From: Deltaproteobacteria bacterium
Lineage (GTDB): Bacteria > Desulfobacterota > Binatia > UTPRO1
Direction of reading: 5' to 3'
DNA length: 64,000 bases
Assembly: GCA_016200545.1 (NCBI GenBank)
Contig: JACQEO010000014.1
Span: forward strand, 62,001 to 126,000
Each line of letters opens with the position of its first letter. The first letter of the stretch is position 1. Positions 26,460 to 34,422 of the stretch are shown piece after piece. Below the pieces are notes generated by a model, which made no database searches, was not told where the DNA came from, and saw only the letters and a list, made by a program, of their open reading frames with translations. Both the position numbers and the translations under genes were made by a program.

Positions 26460-26978
26460 TCAGAACGGCGCGCGACAGTACGCCGCCTGCCCCGGCGCCT
26501 CGCTGACGCCGACTTCGATGTGCGTCAGGCCGCGCACCGCGTGCGCCTTGAGGCCGGCACGCAACCGATCGAGCACGTACGCCGCGAGCTCCTCGGCCGA
26601 GGCATGCACGATCGGAAGCAGTACGGTATCGACCGCGGGAAGGACGAAGCGGGCGCCGTCCTCGTAGGTGAGCGTGACGCTCGCGCCCTCGCGCGCGACG
26701 TCGAGACAGTCGCTGTCCGCCGGCACGAGCACGCGTTCGTCGAGCTCGGCGCACACCGCTTTGGTGATCTGCTTCACGATGCCGAAGTCGAGGACGTAGC
26801 CGTCGGGGCCGACGGCACCGCTGATCGCGACCGACACTTGATAGTTGTGGCCGTGCAGCGGCTCGCGGAAACCCTTGTAGGCGATGAAGTGCGCGGCGGA
26901 GAACTTGAGGTAGTCTTTCTCGACGACGACGCGATACTCGCCACCGGCGACGGGGACGGGATGGCGGGGACGACTCAT
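26460..26978 (-). CDS. 6-pyruvoyl-tetrahydropterin synthase homologue, PTPS-III-like
   Basis: The 172-residue protein (ATG 26978, ATGA overlap with the upstream HAD gene) carries the zinc ligands His in FSAAHF and the pair in HGHNY. The usual catalytic Cys before HGH (as in QueD or classical PTPS) is absent: the stretch reads YKGFREPLHGHNY, with Glu three residues before the first His. Glu in this place marks the PTPS-III class, which can make 6-hydroxymethyl-dihydropterin and replace FolB in folate synthesis. The catalytic His (IVHAS) and Glu (GVSEAPGQ) are kept. It is longer than QueD by an insert around residues 95-120. Assignment to folate synthesis is an inference. Confidence 0.88.
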   Translation of the reverse strand: MSRPRHPVPVAGGEYRVVVEKDYLKFSAAHFIAYKGFREPLHGHNYQVSVAISGAVGPDGYVLDFGIVKQITKAVCAELDERVLVPADSDCLDVAREGASVTLTYEDGARFVLPAVDTVLLPIVHASAEELAAYVLDRLRAGLKAHAVRGLTHIEVGVSEAPGQAAYCRAPF

Positions 26979-27670
26979 AGCGATGTCAGCGCGTCGTGAA
27001 TCGCGGCAGCGTCGCTCCAATCGGCGAAGGCGGCTGCCGGCTCGAGCGCGAGGAGCTCCGCGAGCGCGACACGCCCGCTCGCCACCAGTACGCACGCCAT
27101 GCCGTTGCACTGCGCCGCCGCGTGGTCGAGCGGCGTGTCGCCGATGATGACGCAATCGCCGAGCGGGACGTCGACGCCGCTCCGCACGCGGGAACGGACG
27201 CGGGCGATCTCCGGCAGCGCGGCGCGCTCGGCGTGATCGCTGCCGAAGGCCCCGACCGGAAAGAAGCGTTCGAGTTCGGCGGCGCGGAGCTTCAGCTCGG
27301 CCGCCCCTTCGAGGTTGCCCGTCAAGACGGCGAGCGCGAAGCGGTCGTCGCTCGCGACCGCCTCGAGCAAGCGGCGGACGCCGGGTATCGCCGCGACACG
27401 CGTCGCGCCGCAGGCGAGCGTCTCGGCGAGGCGAGCCGACAAGCGCTCGTGAAAGGCCGCGAGCATCGCGGCGTCGGTTGCCGCGGAGATGCCCGCCTGT
27501 GCCAGGAGCTCGGCGACGATCAGCGGATCGGTCTTGCCGTCGGGCCGCACGCGGTGGAGCGCGACGTCGACGCCGAAGACGTCGCGCATCGCCAGGTCGA
27601 AGGGGACGCGGCCCGGCGTGTTCGTCGCGTGCAGGATCGTGCCGTCGAGGTCGAAGAGAAGTAGCTTCAC
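26975..27670 (-). CDS. HAD superfamily phosphatase
   Basis: The 231-residue protein begins LLLFDLDGTILHATN (motif I with both Asp). It has LAVLTGNLEGAA (motif II), a basic residue region and VIIGDTPLDHAAA (motif IV, Gly-Asp-x3-Asp), typical of phosphoglycolate phosphatase-like enzymes with a helical cap. It is translationally coupled to the PTPS-III-like gene by ATGA. Pterin synthesis needs removal of phosphate from dihydroneopterin triphosphate, and a HAD enzyme in this place would be a reasonable candidate, but nothing in the sequence proves it. Confidence 0.87.
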   Translation of the reverse strand: MKLLLFDLDGTILHATNTPGRVPFDLAMRDVFGVDVALHRVRPDGKTDPLIVAELLAQAGISAATDAAMLAAFHERLSARLAETLACGATRVAAIPGVRRLLEAVASDDRFALAVLTGNLEGAAELKLRAAELERFFPVGAFGSDHAERAALPEIARVRSRVRSGVDVPLGDCVIIGDTPLDHAAAQCNGMACVLVASGRVALAELLALEPAAAFADWSDAAAIHDALTSL

Positions 27671-27717
27671 CGGCGCGCCTTGCGGTCCCGCATCGAGAGA
27701 AGGTAGCAGAGGAGGTC

Positions 27718-28410
27718 ATGCCCGCCAACGCGAACGGAGGACCCGTGGACCTCGCCCACACACTCTACCAGCCGGCCGGAGCCGGACCGCATCCGACCAT
27801 CGTCGCGCTCCACGGCTGGGGGGCAAGCGCTCACGACTTGATCGGCGTCGCGCCCTTCCTCGGCGGCGGCCGCGTGCAGATGCTCTGCCCGCAAGGTGGG
27901 CTCGCGGTGCCGGTCGGGAACACCGCCGGCTTCGGGTGGTTTCCGCTGACCGGCTCGGGGCAGCTGTTCGACGAGCGCGCGATCACCCGCGCCGCCGATC
28001 AAGTGCGCGCGTTTCTCGCGTGCGTCGAGGAGCGCTATGCGATCGACCGCAGGAAACTCGTGCTCGCCGGCTTCAGCCAGGGGGGCGTGCTCGCATATCT
28101 GGTCGCGCTCTCCGACCCCGAGCGCTTCGCGGGACTCGCGGCGCTGAGCTCGTGGCTGCCGCCGCCGCTCGCGTCCGCCTTGCCGCCGAACGACGCGCGT
28201 CGGCGGCTTCCGACGCTCGTCCAGCACGGGTCGGAGGACGAGATCATCGCGGTCGCGCGGGCGCGACAATCGGTCGAGACCCTGCGCGGGTTCGGCGTCC
28301 CGCTCACCTACCGCGAGTACACGATGGGTCACGAGCTCAGCGCCGCGAGCCTTGCCGATCTCTCGACGTGGCTCGACGAGAAGGTGTTGTCGCCGAACGT
28401 GCTCGCGTAG
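27718..28410 (+). CDS. Alpha/beta hydrolase, phospholipase/carboxylesterase family
   Basis: ATG 27718 lies directly behind AGAGGAGGTC; GTG 27745 with GGAGG 4 bases upstream is an alternative. The 230-residue protein has HGWGASAHDL near the start, nucleophile elbow GFSQGGVLA (Ser near 115), Asp in QHGSEDEII and His in TMGHELS, a complete triad. This matches the YpfH/carboxylesterase type. There is no signal peptide, so it is cytosolic. It is divergent from the HAD and pterin genes with a 47-base gap. Confidence 0.88.
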   Translation: MPANANGGPVDLAHTLYQPAGAGPHPTIVALHGWGASAHDLIGVAPFLGGGRVQMLCPQGGLAVPVGNTAGFGWFPLTGSGQLFDERAITRAADQVRAFLACVEERYAIDRRKLVLAGFSQGGVLAYLVALSDPERFAGLAALSSWLPPPLASALPPNDARRRLPTLVQHGSEDEIIAVARARQSVETLRGFGVPLTYREYTMGHELSAASLADLSTWLDEKVLSPNVLA

Positions 28411-28418
28411 CGCCGCGG

Positions 28419-28673
28419 TCAGGCGAGAGAGTAGAGCGGATAGGGACCGGCGACGCGGACGGTGACCGGGCGGCCGGGATGGCGGAGGATGACGCGCGCC
28501 TCCTCGACGCTGATGGCGCGGCCGAAGAGACAGTAGCGACGACGACCCTCACGCTGATTGTTCGCCCACTCGGCGAGCTCCGCCGGCGAGGGCCGGCGGC
28601 CGAGCGCGATGGCGCATTGGCGCACGACGAAGCCGAGCATCATCTTCGCAGGGGTCTTCTCGTCGATCGGCAT
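28419..28673 (-). CDS. Conserved-looking hypothetical protein (84 aa)
   Basis: ATG 28673 gives an 84-residue basic protein: KTPAKMMLGFVVRQCAIALG, RRPSPAELAEWANNQREGRR and SVEEARVILRHPGRPVTVR. The middle looks like a short helical DNA- or protein-binding patch and the end is beta-like. Start choice is uncertain because no strong ribosome site is seen and the frame stays open to 28754. It is convergent with the esterase gene, eight bases apart. No family recognised. Confidence 0.5.
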   Translation of the reverse strand: MPIDEKTPAKMMLGFVVRQCAIALGRRPSPAELAEWANNQREGRRRYCLFGRAISVEEARVILRHPGRPVTVRVAGPYPLYSLA

Positions 28674-28750
28674 CGGCTGCACGGGTCGTCTCTCCTCGCC
28701 GCGAGCGTACGGAACGGGGTACGGGGTGTCAACGCGCGCGCGCCGACATT

Positions 28751-30481
28751 TCACTCGCTGATGCCACGTGCCGGCGCGCCGGCGGACGACACCGCAACCA
28801 ATGCGATGTTCGTGCCGCGGCGGCTCGAGACCGCGAGACGCTGTGCGCGCGCATCACTCTGCGTGTCGGCCGCAGCCGCGGGCATGAGCACGTACACGAG
28901 CGACGCGGTGCCGGCGTGCAGCGTAGCGGCGGCGTCCGGCGTCGGTGTGCGCGGGATGACGCGACGCAAGCGGTAGGCGAGCACTTGCAGATCGCTGCCG
29001 TCGAGATCGGGCGCGGCGGAGAGCGCGGCGCCCGGCGGTACTTGGGCCTCGACTTCACGCACGAAGCCGAGCAAGGACCGCCGGCGCACCGAGTGCAGGC
29101 GGGCGATCTCGCTGACCATCACCAACGTCACGTCGAAGACGACGACCGCGAGCGCGAGGAGCGCGAGCGCGGGGCGTACGGGCAACCGCCGCCGCAGCGC
29201 ATCGGGAATCGGGACGACGCCGAAGAGCTGTCCGCCCGCGGGTACCTGCAACGCCGTCGCGAGCGCGCGACCGGCGAGGAGCGCGAGCGCCGGATAGAGC
29301 GGCAGCAGGTAGATGTCGCGCTTCCCGTACACGGCCGTGAACACGCCGACGATGACGAGCCACCAGGCGTGCAGGAAGCGTTCGCCGCGATCGGCGCGCG
29401 CGCCGCGCGCCCAGGCGACGGCCGCCCACACCAAGACCAGATTCCACGGGACGAGGTCGGTCGCGAGCTCGACGACCATCGCCAAGCGCGAGCGGCCGCC
29501 GTGCATCCCGAAGACGCCGCGACCGACGAGGCGATCGACGTTCTCGTGCAGGAGCTGCACCGCGAGGAACTCGGCGCCGCCGCGACGATACGCGAGCAGG
29601 TACCATCCGGCGTCGACGAGCACGACGAGCGCGACGAGCGGCCACGACCACAGCCGGCCGACGACGGCGATCGCGTGCGCCAAGGGTCCGCCGCCCGCTG
29701 CCGCGAGCGTCGTCGGCGCGTTCGGCGTCGCCTCGTCCGCGACGGCGCCGTCGGCCGCGTCTCCGCGGTGCCGGCGCCACGACTCACGGACGACGAACGC
29801 GACGATGACGAGCGCCGGCAGCACGGCGCCGGCCGGTCCCTTCGCGAGCACGGCGCACGCGGTCGCGATGTAGCAGCCGGCGCGCGCAACCCTGCCGCCG
29901 CCGCGATACCACGCGAAGAACGCGACGAGCGCGGCCGCGATCGACGCCGCAAAGACCATGTCGACGCGCGCCTCCCATGCCGACTCCCAGAAACCGTAGG
30001 TGCCGAGGAGCGCGCCCACGGCGAGCCACGCGGTCGTGCGGCCGCCGATCGTGACGCCGAGCGCGAAGGTCGCGAGCAGCATCGCCCACCCGGCGATCGC
30101 CGACGGCAAGCGCACGACCGCGTCGGAGAGGCCGACCGCGCGCGCCGCGCCCGCCGCCATCCAGTGAAACAGCGGCGGCTTCGAGGGCAGCTCGCCGTTC
30201 CGCCGCGGCAGCGTCCATTCGCCGTGCAGCACGATGTCCTGGACGACGAGGCCTTCGCGCGCCTCGCCGTGCGCGGCGATCGGCGGTGCATGCAGCGGCC
30301 ACGCGAGCGCGGCCGCGAGCACGAGCGTGAGGAGGATGCCGTCGCCGATGCGCAAGGTGCGGAGCCTAGGGTCGAGCGCCGCCGCCGTCAATCCGCCGTC
30401 GCGCGCTTGCGTCGAACGACCCGCGCCGGCGAACCGCCGCACCTTGATTCGGGCCGCGGTTTCCTGCACCGTTCGCGCCAT
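28751..30481 (-). CDS. GT39-like membrane glycosyltransferase (ArnT-like)
   Basis: The 576-residue protein (ATG 30481) has one helix near residue 45 and then the first periplasmic loop with IAAHGEAREGLVVQDIV, where the acidic pair is typical of ArnT/PMT enzymes that use polyprenyl-phosphate sugars, followed by NGELPSKPPLFHWMAA. About ten further membrane helices and a soluble C-terminal part of roughly 120 residues follow. It likely modifies lipid A or proteins at the periplasmic face, but the acceptor is unknown. Its start codon overlaps the start of plsC on the other strand; no ribosome site is evident, so a downstream GTG (30442) is possible. Confidence 0.85.
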   Translation of the reverse strand: MARTVQETAARIKVRRFAGAGRSTQARDGGLTAAALDPRLRTLRIGDGILLTLVLAAALAWPLHAPPIAAHGEAREGLVVQDIVLHGEWTLPRRNGELPSKPPLFHWMAAGAARAVGLSDAVVRLPSAIAGWAMLLATFALGVTIGGRTTAWLAVGALLGTYGFWESAWEARVDMVFAASIAAALVAFFAWYRGGGRVARAGCYIATACAVLAKGPAGAVLPALVIVAFVVRESWRRHRGDAADGAVADEATPNAPTTLAAAGGGPLAHAIAVVGRLWSWPLVALVVLVDAGWYLLAYRRGGAEFLAVQLLHENVDRLVGRGVFGMHGGRSRLAMVVELATDLVPWNLVLVWAAVAWARGARADRGERFLHAWWLVIVGVFTAVYGKRDIYLLPLYPALALLAGRALATALQVPAGGQLFGVVPIPDALRRRLPVRPALALLALAVVVFDVTLVMVSEIARLHSVRRRSLLGFVREVEAQVPPGAALSAAPDLDGSDLQVLAYRLRRVIPRTPTPDAAATLHAGTASLVYVLMPAAAADTQSDARAQRLAVSSRRGTNIALVAVSSAGAPARGISE

Positions 30482-31259
30482 GGGTCGGGTGCTCGACTGG
30501 ACGACCACGTTACTCTTCCTCCCGGCGTTCGGTGTCGTCCTGTTGGTGTTCGAGGTGGTGCAGCGCGCCGCGAAGGCCTTCGGGAAGCGCGCGCATGATT
30601 ACGCGGTCGGCTGCATGTGCACGTCGCTCGTGACCGCGTTCCGCATCACCGGATTGCGCCTCACCGTCGAGCGCTCACCGGCCGTCCGCGCGCGTCATCC
30701 CTACCTCATCATCTCGAACCACCAGAGCATGGTCGACATCCCGCTCCTCGGGCACCTCTTCTTCACCAACTTCCCGAAGTTCGTCTCGAAGCGCGAGCTC
30801 GCACGGCGGATTCCGAGCGTCTCGTACAACCTCAAGCGGGGCGGCAACGCGCTCATCGACCGCGGCGACTCCGAGCAAGCCGTCGGCGCGATCCGCGCGC
30901 TCGGCGAGCGCGTCGAGCGAAACGGTGTCTCTGCGGTGATCTTCCCCGAGGGGACGCGCGCCCGCGCTGGCGCGCTCGGCACGTTCAAGCCACGCGGCTC
31001 GCTGGCGCTCCTCGCCGCGGCACCCGCGACCGAAGTCGTGCCGGTGACGATCGACGACTCCTGGCGCTTGATGCGCTCCAACTTCTTCCCGATTCCGTTC
31101 GGCGTCCGCGTCCGCGTCCGCATCGGCGATCCAATCCGCCGCCGGCCGGGCGAGGATCACGCGCTGCTGCTCGATCGCATCCACGACGAGATCGCCGCCA
31201 CCCTCGCCGAAATCCGCGGCGACCGCGTCACCCGCCCGCCGCTCGCCGTCGCGCGCTGA
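30480..31259 (+). CDS. plsC: 1-acyl-sn-glycerol-3-phosphate acyltransferase (PlsC-like)
   Basis: The 259-residue protein begins with a membrane helix (TTLLFLPAFGVVLLVFEVV). It contains the catalytic NHQSMVD (His-x4-Asp) near residue 80, the substrate-binding Phe-Pro-Glu-Gly-Thr-Arg block (VIFPEGTRARAG) near 158 and a late VVPVTIDDSW, the order of PlsC family enzymes that make phosphatidic acid from lysophosphatidate. The ATG shares bases with the minus-strand ATG of the GT39-like gene, and no Shine-Dalgarno is visible, so leaderless or a later start cannot be excluded. Repeat copy 4 follows the stop by 38 bases. Confidence 0.9.
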   Translation: MGRVLDWTTTLLFLPAFGVVLLVFEVVQRAAKAFGKRAHDYAVGCMCTSLVTAFRITGLRLTVERSPAVRARHPYLIISNHQSMVDIPLLGHLFFTNFPKFVSKRELARRIPSVSYNLKRGGNALIDRGDSEQAVGAIRALGERVERNGVSAVIFPEGTRARAGALGTFKPRGSLALLAAAPATEVVPVTIDDSWRLMRSNFFPIPFGVRVRVRIGDPIRRRPGEDHALLLDRIHDEIAATLAEIRGDRVTRPPLAVAR

Positions 31260-31297
31260 CCGGCCAGAGAGCCGACCGGGCGCCAAGAGAGGTAGGA

Positions 31298-31380
31298 GCG
31301 GCCGGGATTCACTCCCGGCCGCGAGCCCATCGCGGAGCGCAGCGGAGCGGGGGCGGCATCAATTGAGCGGGGGCGTAAAT
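31298..31380 (+). repeat. TTCAC-loop hairpin element, copy 4, with duplicated tail
   Basis: Stem GCGGCCGGGA, loop TTCAC, stem TCCCGGCCGC, then a variant tail (GAGCCCATCGCGGAGCGCAG to GAGCGGGGGCGGCAT). A second GAGCGGGGGCGTAAAT end follows after CAATT. It lies between plsC and mscL, ending three bases before the mscL stop, and is oriented with plsC. Confidence 0.88.
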
Positions 31381-31383
31381 CAA

Positions 31384-31791
31384 TCAAAACGCCGCCGTGC
31401 ACCACTTGCAGCGGCGCGCCTCGAGCGCCACGACTTCCTTGCACTCGGGGCACGTCTTCGTGCTCGGCGTCGGCGCCGGCTTCTCGCGGAGGAGCGCCTT
31501 CGTGATCAGGAAGACGACGAACGCGATGATGATGAAGTCGACGAGGTTGCCGAGCACGTCGCCGTACTTGAGCGCGTTCACGACCGCTTTGCCATCGGCG
31601 CCGGTCGTCCGCGAGAGCACGAACTCCGCTTCGCGCCAACTCCCACTGGGGATGAGCAGGCTGATGACGGGCATCAGCAGATCCGCGACGATCGCGCTCA
31701 CGACCTTGCCGGTCGCGGCGCCGATGATCACACCGATCGCCAGGGCCATGGCGTTCGTCTTGAGGAGAAATCCCTTGAACTCGTTCCACAT
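31384..31791 (-). CDS. mscL: Large-conductance mechanosensitive channel with C-terminal zinc ribbon
   Basis: The first 95 residues are a classic MscL: WNEFKGFLLKTNAMALAIGV (amphipathic start and first pore helix), ISAIVADLLMPVIS-like loop, then VDFIIIAFVVFLITKAL (second helix). It opens under membrane tension to release solutes. In place of the usual cytoplasmic helix bundle the tail ends in CPECKEVVALEARRCKWC, a C-x2-C-x10-C-x2-C zinc ribbon at residues 114-131. Total length 135. GAGGAGGTG lies 5 bases before ATG 31791. Confidence 0.93.
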   Translation of the reverse strand: MWNEFKGFLLKTNAMALAIGVIIGAATGKVVSAIVADLLMPVISLLIPSGSWREAEFVLSRTTGADGKAVVNALKYGDVLGNLVDFIIIAFVVFLITKALLREKPAPTPSTKTCPECKEVVALEARRCKWCTAAF

Positions 31792-31890
31792 GTTCGCACC
31801 TCCTCTCCGCGGCTGCGGAGACGGGGCCGGATCTTAGCGGGAATCGCCTACGATTCCAGGATGCGTCGCCGACGGCGCGGGACGCAACGC

Positions 31891-32622
31891 TCAGGCAGCG
31901 AGCAAGAGCCCGGCGGCGAACGTCGCCGCCGCGGCGAGGGCGCCGATAACCGTCGTCTCGACTCCCGCCCGCCACCACGAGCGGCCGGTCACCACCGTCT
32001 TCGCAGCGCCGACGAAGAAGAGCGTCGCCAGGGTGAGCGCGATGGAGACGCGGAAGGCGGCGGTGACGCCGAGCACGGCGTAGGGCATGCTCGGCATCGA
32101 GGCGCCGAAGGCGTAGGCCAATCCGGTCGCGAGGCCGGCGGCGGCGGGCGCGCGCTGTCCGTCGAGCGAGAGTCCGAGTTCGTCGCGCATCATCGTGTCG
32201 ACCCAGCGGCCGCGCTCGGCGGTGACGTGCGTCACGATGGCGTCGAGCACGTCGGCGTCGAAGCCCTTGGCGCGGAAGATTTCGCGCACCTCGCACCGCT
32301 CCGTCTCCGGGTAGAGATCCACCTCGCGCTCTTCTCGCCGGCGCTCCGCGAGGTAGTACTCGCGCTCGCTTTTCACCGCGAGATATCCGCCGAGACCCAT
32401 CGCGATGGTGCCGCCGATCAGCTCGGCGACGCCGGCGAGGAAGACGACGTGCGGCGGCGCCGCCGCACCGTAGACGCCCGAGACAACGGCGAACGCCGCC
32501 ACCAAGCCGTCGTTCGCGCCGAACACGAGCTCGCGCACGATGCCGCCGCCGGGAATGTGCGGTGCCTCGGAGTGGCCCCCGCGTCGCATGCGACGCGCAC
32601 GGTCGATCAGGTAGCCGAGCAC
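31891..32622 (-). CDS. VIT1/CCC1 family transporter
   Basis: The 243-residue membrane protein has five likely helices and the family hallmarks ELVFGANDGLVAAFAVVSG, MGLGGYLAVKSEREYYLAER and a cytosolic metal-binding helical arm rich in Glu (EEREVDLYPETERCEVREIF). It is expected to move iron or manganese out of the cytoplasm. GTG 32622 starts the frame. It is not obviously in an operon with mscL (99-base gap). Confidence 0.9.
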   Translation of the reverse strand: MLGYLIDRARRMRRGGHSEAPHIPGGGIVRELVFGANDGLVAAFAVVSGVYGAAAPPHVVFLAGVAELIGGTIAMGLGGYLAVKSEREYYLAERRREEREVDLYPETERCEVREIFRAKGFDADVLDAIVTHVTAERGRWVDTMMRDELGLSLDGQRAPAAAGLATGLAYAFGASMPSMPYAVLGVTAAFRVSIALTLATLFFVGAAKTVVTGRSWWRAGVETTVIGALAAAATFAAGLLLAA

Positions 32623-32676
32623 ACGAGCACCCTAACGAGCCGGTACGGATATTCGCAATCTGAACTCGACGACCGC

Positions 32677-33534
32677 ATGGCGATCAGGCATAGTCGTCGT
32701 CAGATGAGCGGTCGCAAACGGAGAGGGCGACGCCCTCCCTGGGATCAGCGCGAAGGAGCGGGCCCCCCGGGCCAACCGCGTTTCGGTCCGGCCGGGCAAC
32801 CGAATGGATCAGCGCCGCCACGAGGTCCGGGTGGATACACCGGACCGTCGTCGGGAGCCTCGTTCGGTCAATCGCGCTGGCAGGGAACGCCGGGAGGCCC
32901 GAGACCGCAACGCCCGGACGGCGGCAAGTCCGGACGCGGGCGGTGGTCGAACGGTGCACCCGGCGGACAGGGAGCCCCAGGGGGCCAGCGTCGCTGGTCT
33001 CCAGGACACGCCGCGCAAGGCGCCGGTGGGCAGTATCCGCAATCCCAGCGTTGGAATCGCGGCCGGCCGCCGCGCCCGACACAGCAGGAGCAGCAGCGTC
33101 GTCCGCTGCCACCGCCGAGCATGCCTCCCGGTGGCGAAGAGATCGACCCCTTCGAACTCTTCTGCGCCTATCACCTCGGCATCACCGCCAACGACGGCTA
33201 CCACATTCAGAACATCCACGAGGTCGCGCGTCGCTTCGGTACCAACGCCGGGGCACTGCGCCAGACCCTCGCCGCCTACGGCATGGATGCCGAAGATCTC
33301 GTCCACAGCGGCTTCGACCTCGCGAGCGCGCAGATCGACATCATGGTCGCGCCCGAAGGGATCAGCCGCCGCGAGCTCGCTCGTCCGCTCTACGACGAGT
33401 TCAAGAGCACGCCGCGCAAGGTGCGCGATTGGGCGCGAGAGATGGAAGAGGCCGGCCGCCAGATCGAGCGCACCATCGGCAGCGATGGGCGATGGTCACC
33501 TCCCCCCCGCGACCGCGCCGGCAAACAGTCATGA
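32677..33534 (+). CDS. Protein with a long Gly/Pro/Arg-rich disordered region and a conserved C-terminal domain
   Basis: ATG 32677 (or 32704, MSGRKRRGRR) gives about 285 residues. Residues 10-145 are low complexity, rich in Gly, Pro, Gln and Arg, with repeated GQ, GGP and RW patterns (GRWSNGAPGGQGAPGGQRRW), reminiscent of RNA-binding RGG-type tails. The C-terminal 120 residues fold as a helical domain: DPFELFCAYHLGITANDGYH, VARRFGTNAGALRQTLAAYG, DIMVAPEGISRRELARPLY. The latter looks like a small helix-turn-helix-like unit. I do not know its function. The disordered part is coded by continuous GC-rich repeats, so its length may differ among relatives. Confidence 0.75.
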   Translation: MAIRHSRRQMSGRKRRGRRPPWDQREGAGPPGQPRFGPAGQPNGSAPPRGPGGYTGPSSGASFGQSRWQGTPGGPRPQRPDGGKSGRGRWSNGAPGGQGAPGGQRRWSPGHAAQGAGGQYPQSQRWNRGRPPRPTQQEQQRRPLPPPSMPPGGEEIDPFELFCAYHLGITANDGYHIQNIHEVARRFGTNAGALRQTLAAYGMDAEDLVHSGFDLASAQIDIMVAPEGISRRELARPLYDEFKSTPRKVRDWAREMEEAGRQIERTIGSDGRWSPPPRDRAGKQS

Positions 33535-33572
33535 CGGCCGGCGATCGATAGCGCCCCATCCTCCTGGACGAC

Positions 33573-34352
33573 ATGCGGGATCCGTTCAGCGTCGAGGGGA
33601 AGGTCGTCGTCGTGACTGGTGGGGGGACGGGGATCGGGGGCGAGATCGCCCGGGAGTTCGCTCGGCGTGGGGCGCGAGTGCTGATTGCGAGTCGGAGCGC
33701 GGAGCATCTGCAGGGGGTGGCGAGGGGGATTCGTTCCGACGGAGGGGTGATCGAGAGTCTGACGTGCGACGTGCGGGACGCGGCGCAGGTGGAGGCGATG
33801 ATCGCGGCCGCGTACGAACGGTTCGGCGGGCTCGACGTGCTCGTGAACAATCACGGCGCGAGCTTCTTTCAGCCGGCGGAGGAGATCAGCCCGAACGGGT
33901 TCGCAACGATCGTGGCGATCAATCTCACCGGGACGTTTCTGTGCTCGAAGGCAGCGGCGCGGCGCTGGATCGCAGCGGAGCGCGGCGGACGGATCATCAA
34001 CATGTCGTCGGAGGCGGGCGTGTACGGGTCGCCCGGCATGGCGCACTACGGCGCCGCGAAGGCGGGCATCCAGAACCTCACGCGCACGCTCGCGATGGAG
34101 TGGGCGCACCACGGGATCCTAGTGAACTGCATCGCGCCCGGGCCGATCGACACGCCGGAGGCGGGGGCGCGCACCTGGCCGACGCCGGAGATCCGCCGCG
34201 CGATCGCGAGCTCGACGGCGCTCCGCCGGCTCGGCCGCGTCGAGGAGATCGCCTGGCCGTGTCTCTTCCTCGCCTCCGAGGCGTCGTCGTTCGTCACCGG
34301 GCAGACGCTCTCGGTCGACGGCGGCCCGACGTCGTCGCTGTTCGTGCAATAA
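33573..34352 (+). CDS. Short-chain dehydrogenase/reductase
   Basis: The 259-residue protein has the NAD(P)-binding TGGGTGIGG near residue 16, DVLVNNHGAS near 90 and the catalytic Ser-Tyr-Lys set: Ser in INMSSEAGVYG, Tyr in AHYGAAKAG with Lys four residues later. C-terminal GQTLSVDGG is typical. It is a soluble oxidoreductase of the FabG-like classical SDR group; the substrate is unknown. Asp in SLTCDVRDAAQ and the RS pair near residue 38-40 suggest NADP use, but this is only a guess. Confidence 0.92.
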   Translation: MRDPFSVEGKVVVVTGGGTGIGGEIAREFARRGARVLIASRSAEHLQGVARGIRSDGGVIESLTCDVRDAAQVEAMIAAAYERFGGLDVLVNNHGASFFQPAEEISPNGFATIVAINLTGTFLCSKAAARRWIAAERGGRIINMSSEAGVYGSPGMAHYGAAKAGIQNLTRTLAMEWAHHGILVNCIAPGPIDTPEAGARTWPTPEIRRAIASSTALRRLGRVEEIAWPCLFLASEASSFVTGQTLSVDGGPTSSLFVQ

Positions 34353-34422
34353 CGCCACTGAGCGACCAGCCATCGCGCAGCGATTGCGCGCGCGAAGCGG
34401 CGCGTGCATAGCTCGTCCGGGT

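Noticed and set aside
26460..27761. A single 433-residue fusion reading through the pterin synthase and the HAD region
   Set aside because: The upstream part is an out-of-frame shadow of the HAD gene; ATG 26978 starts the real protein.
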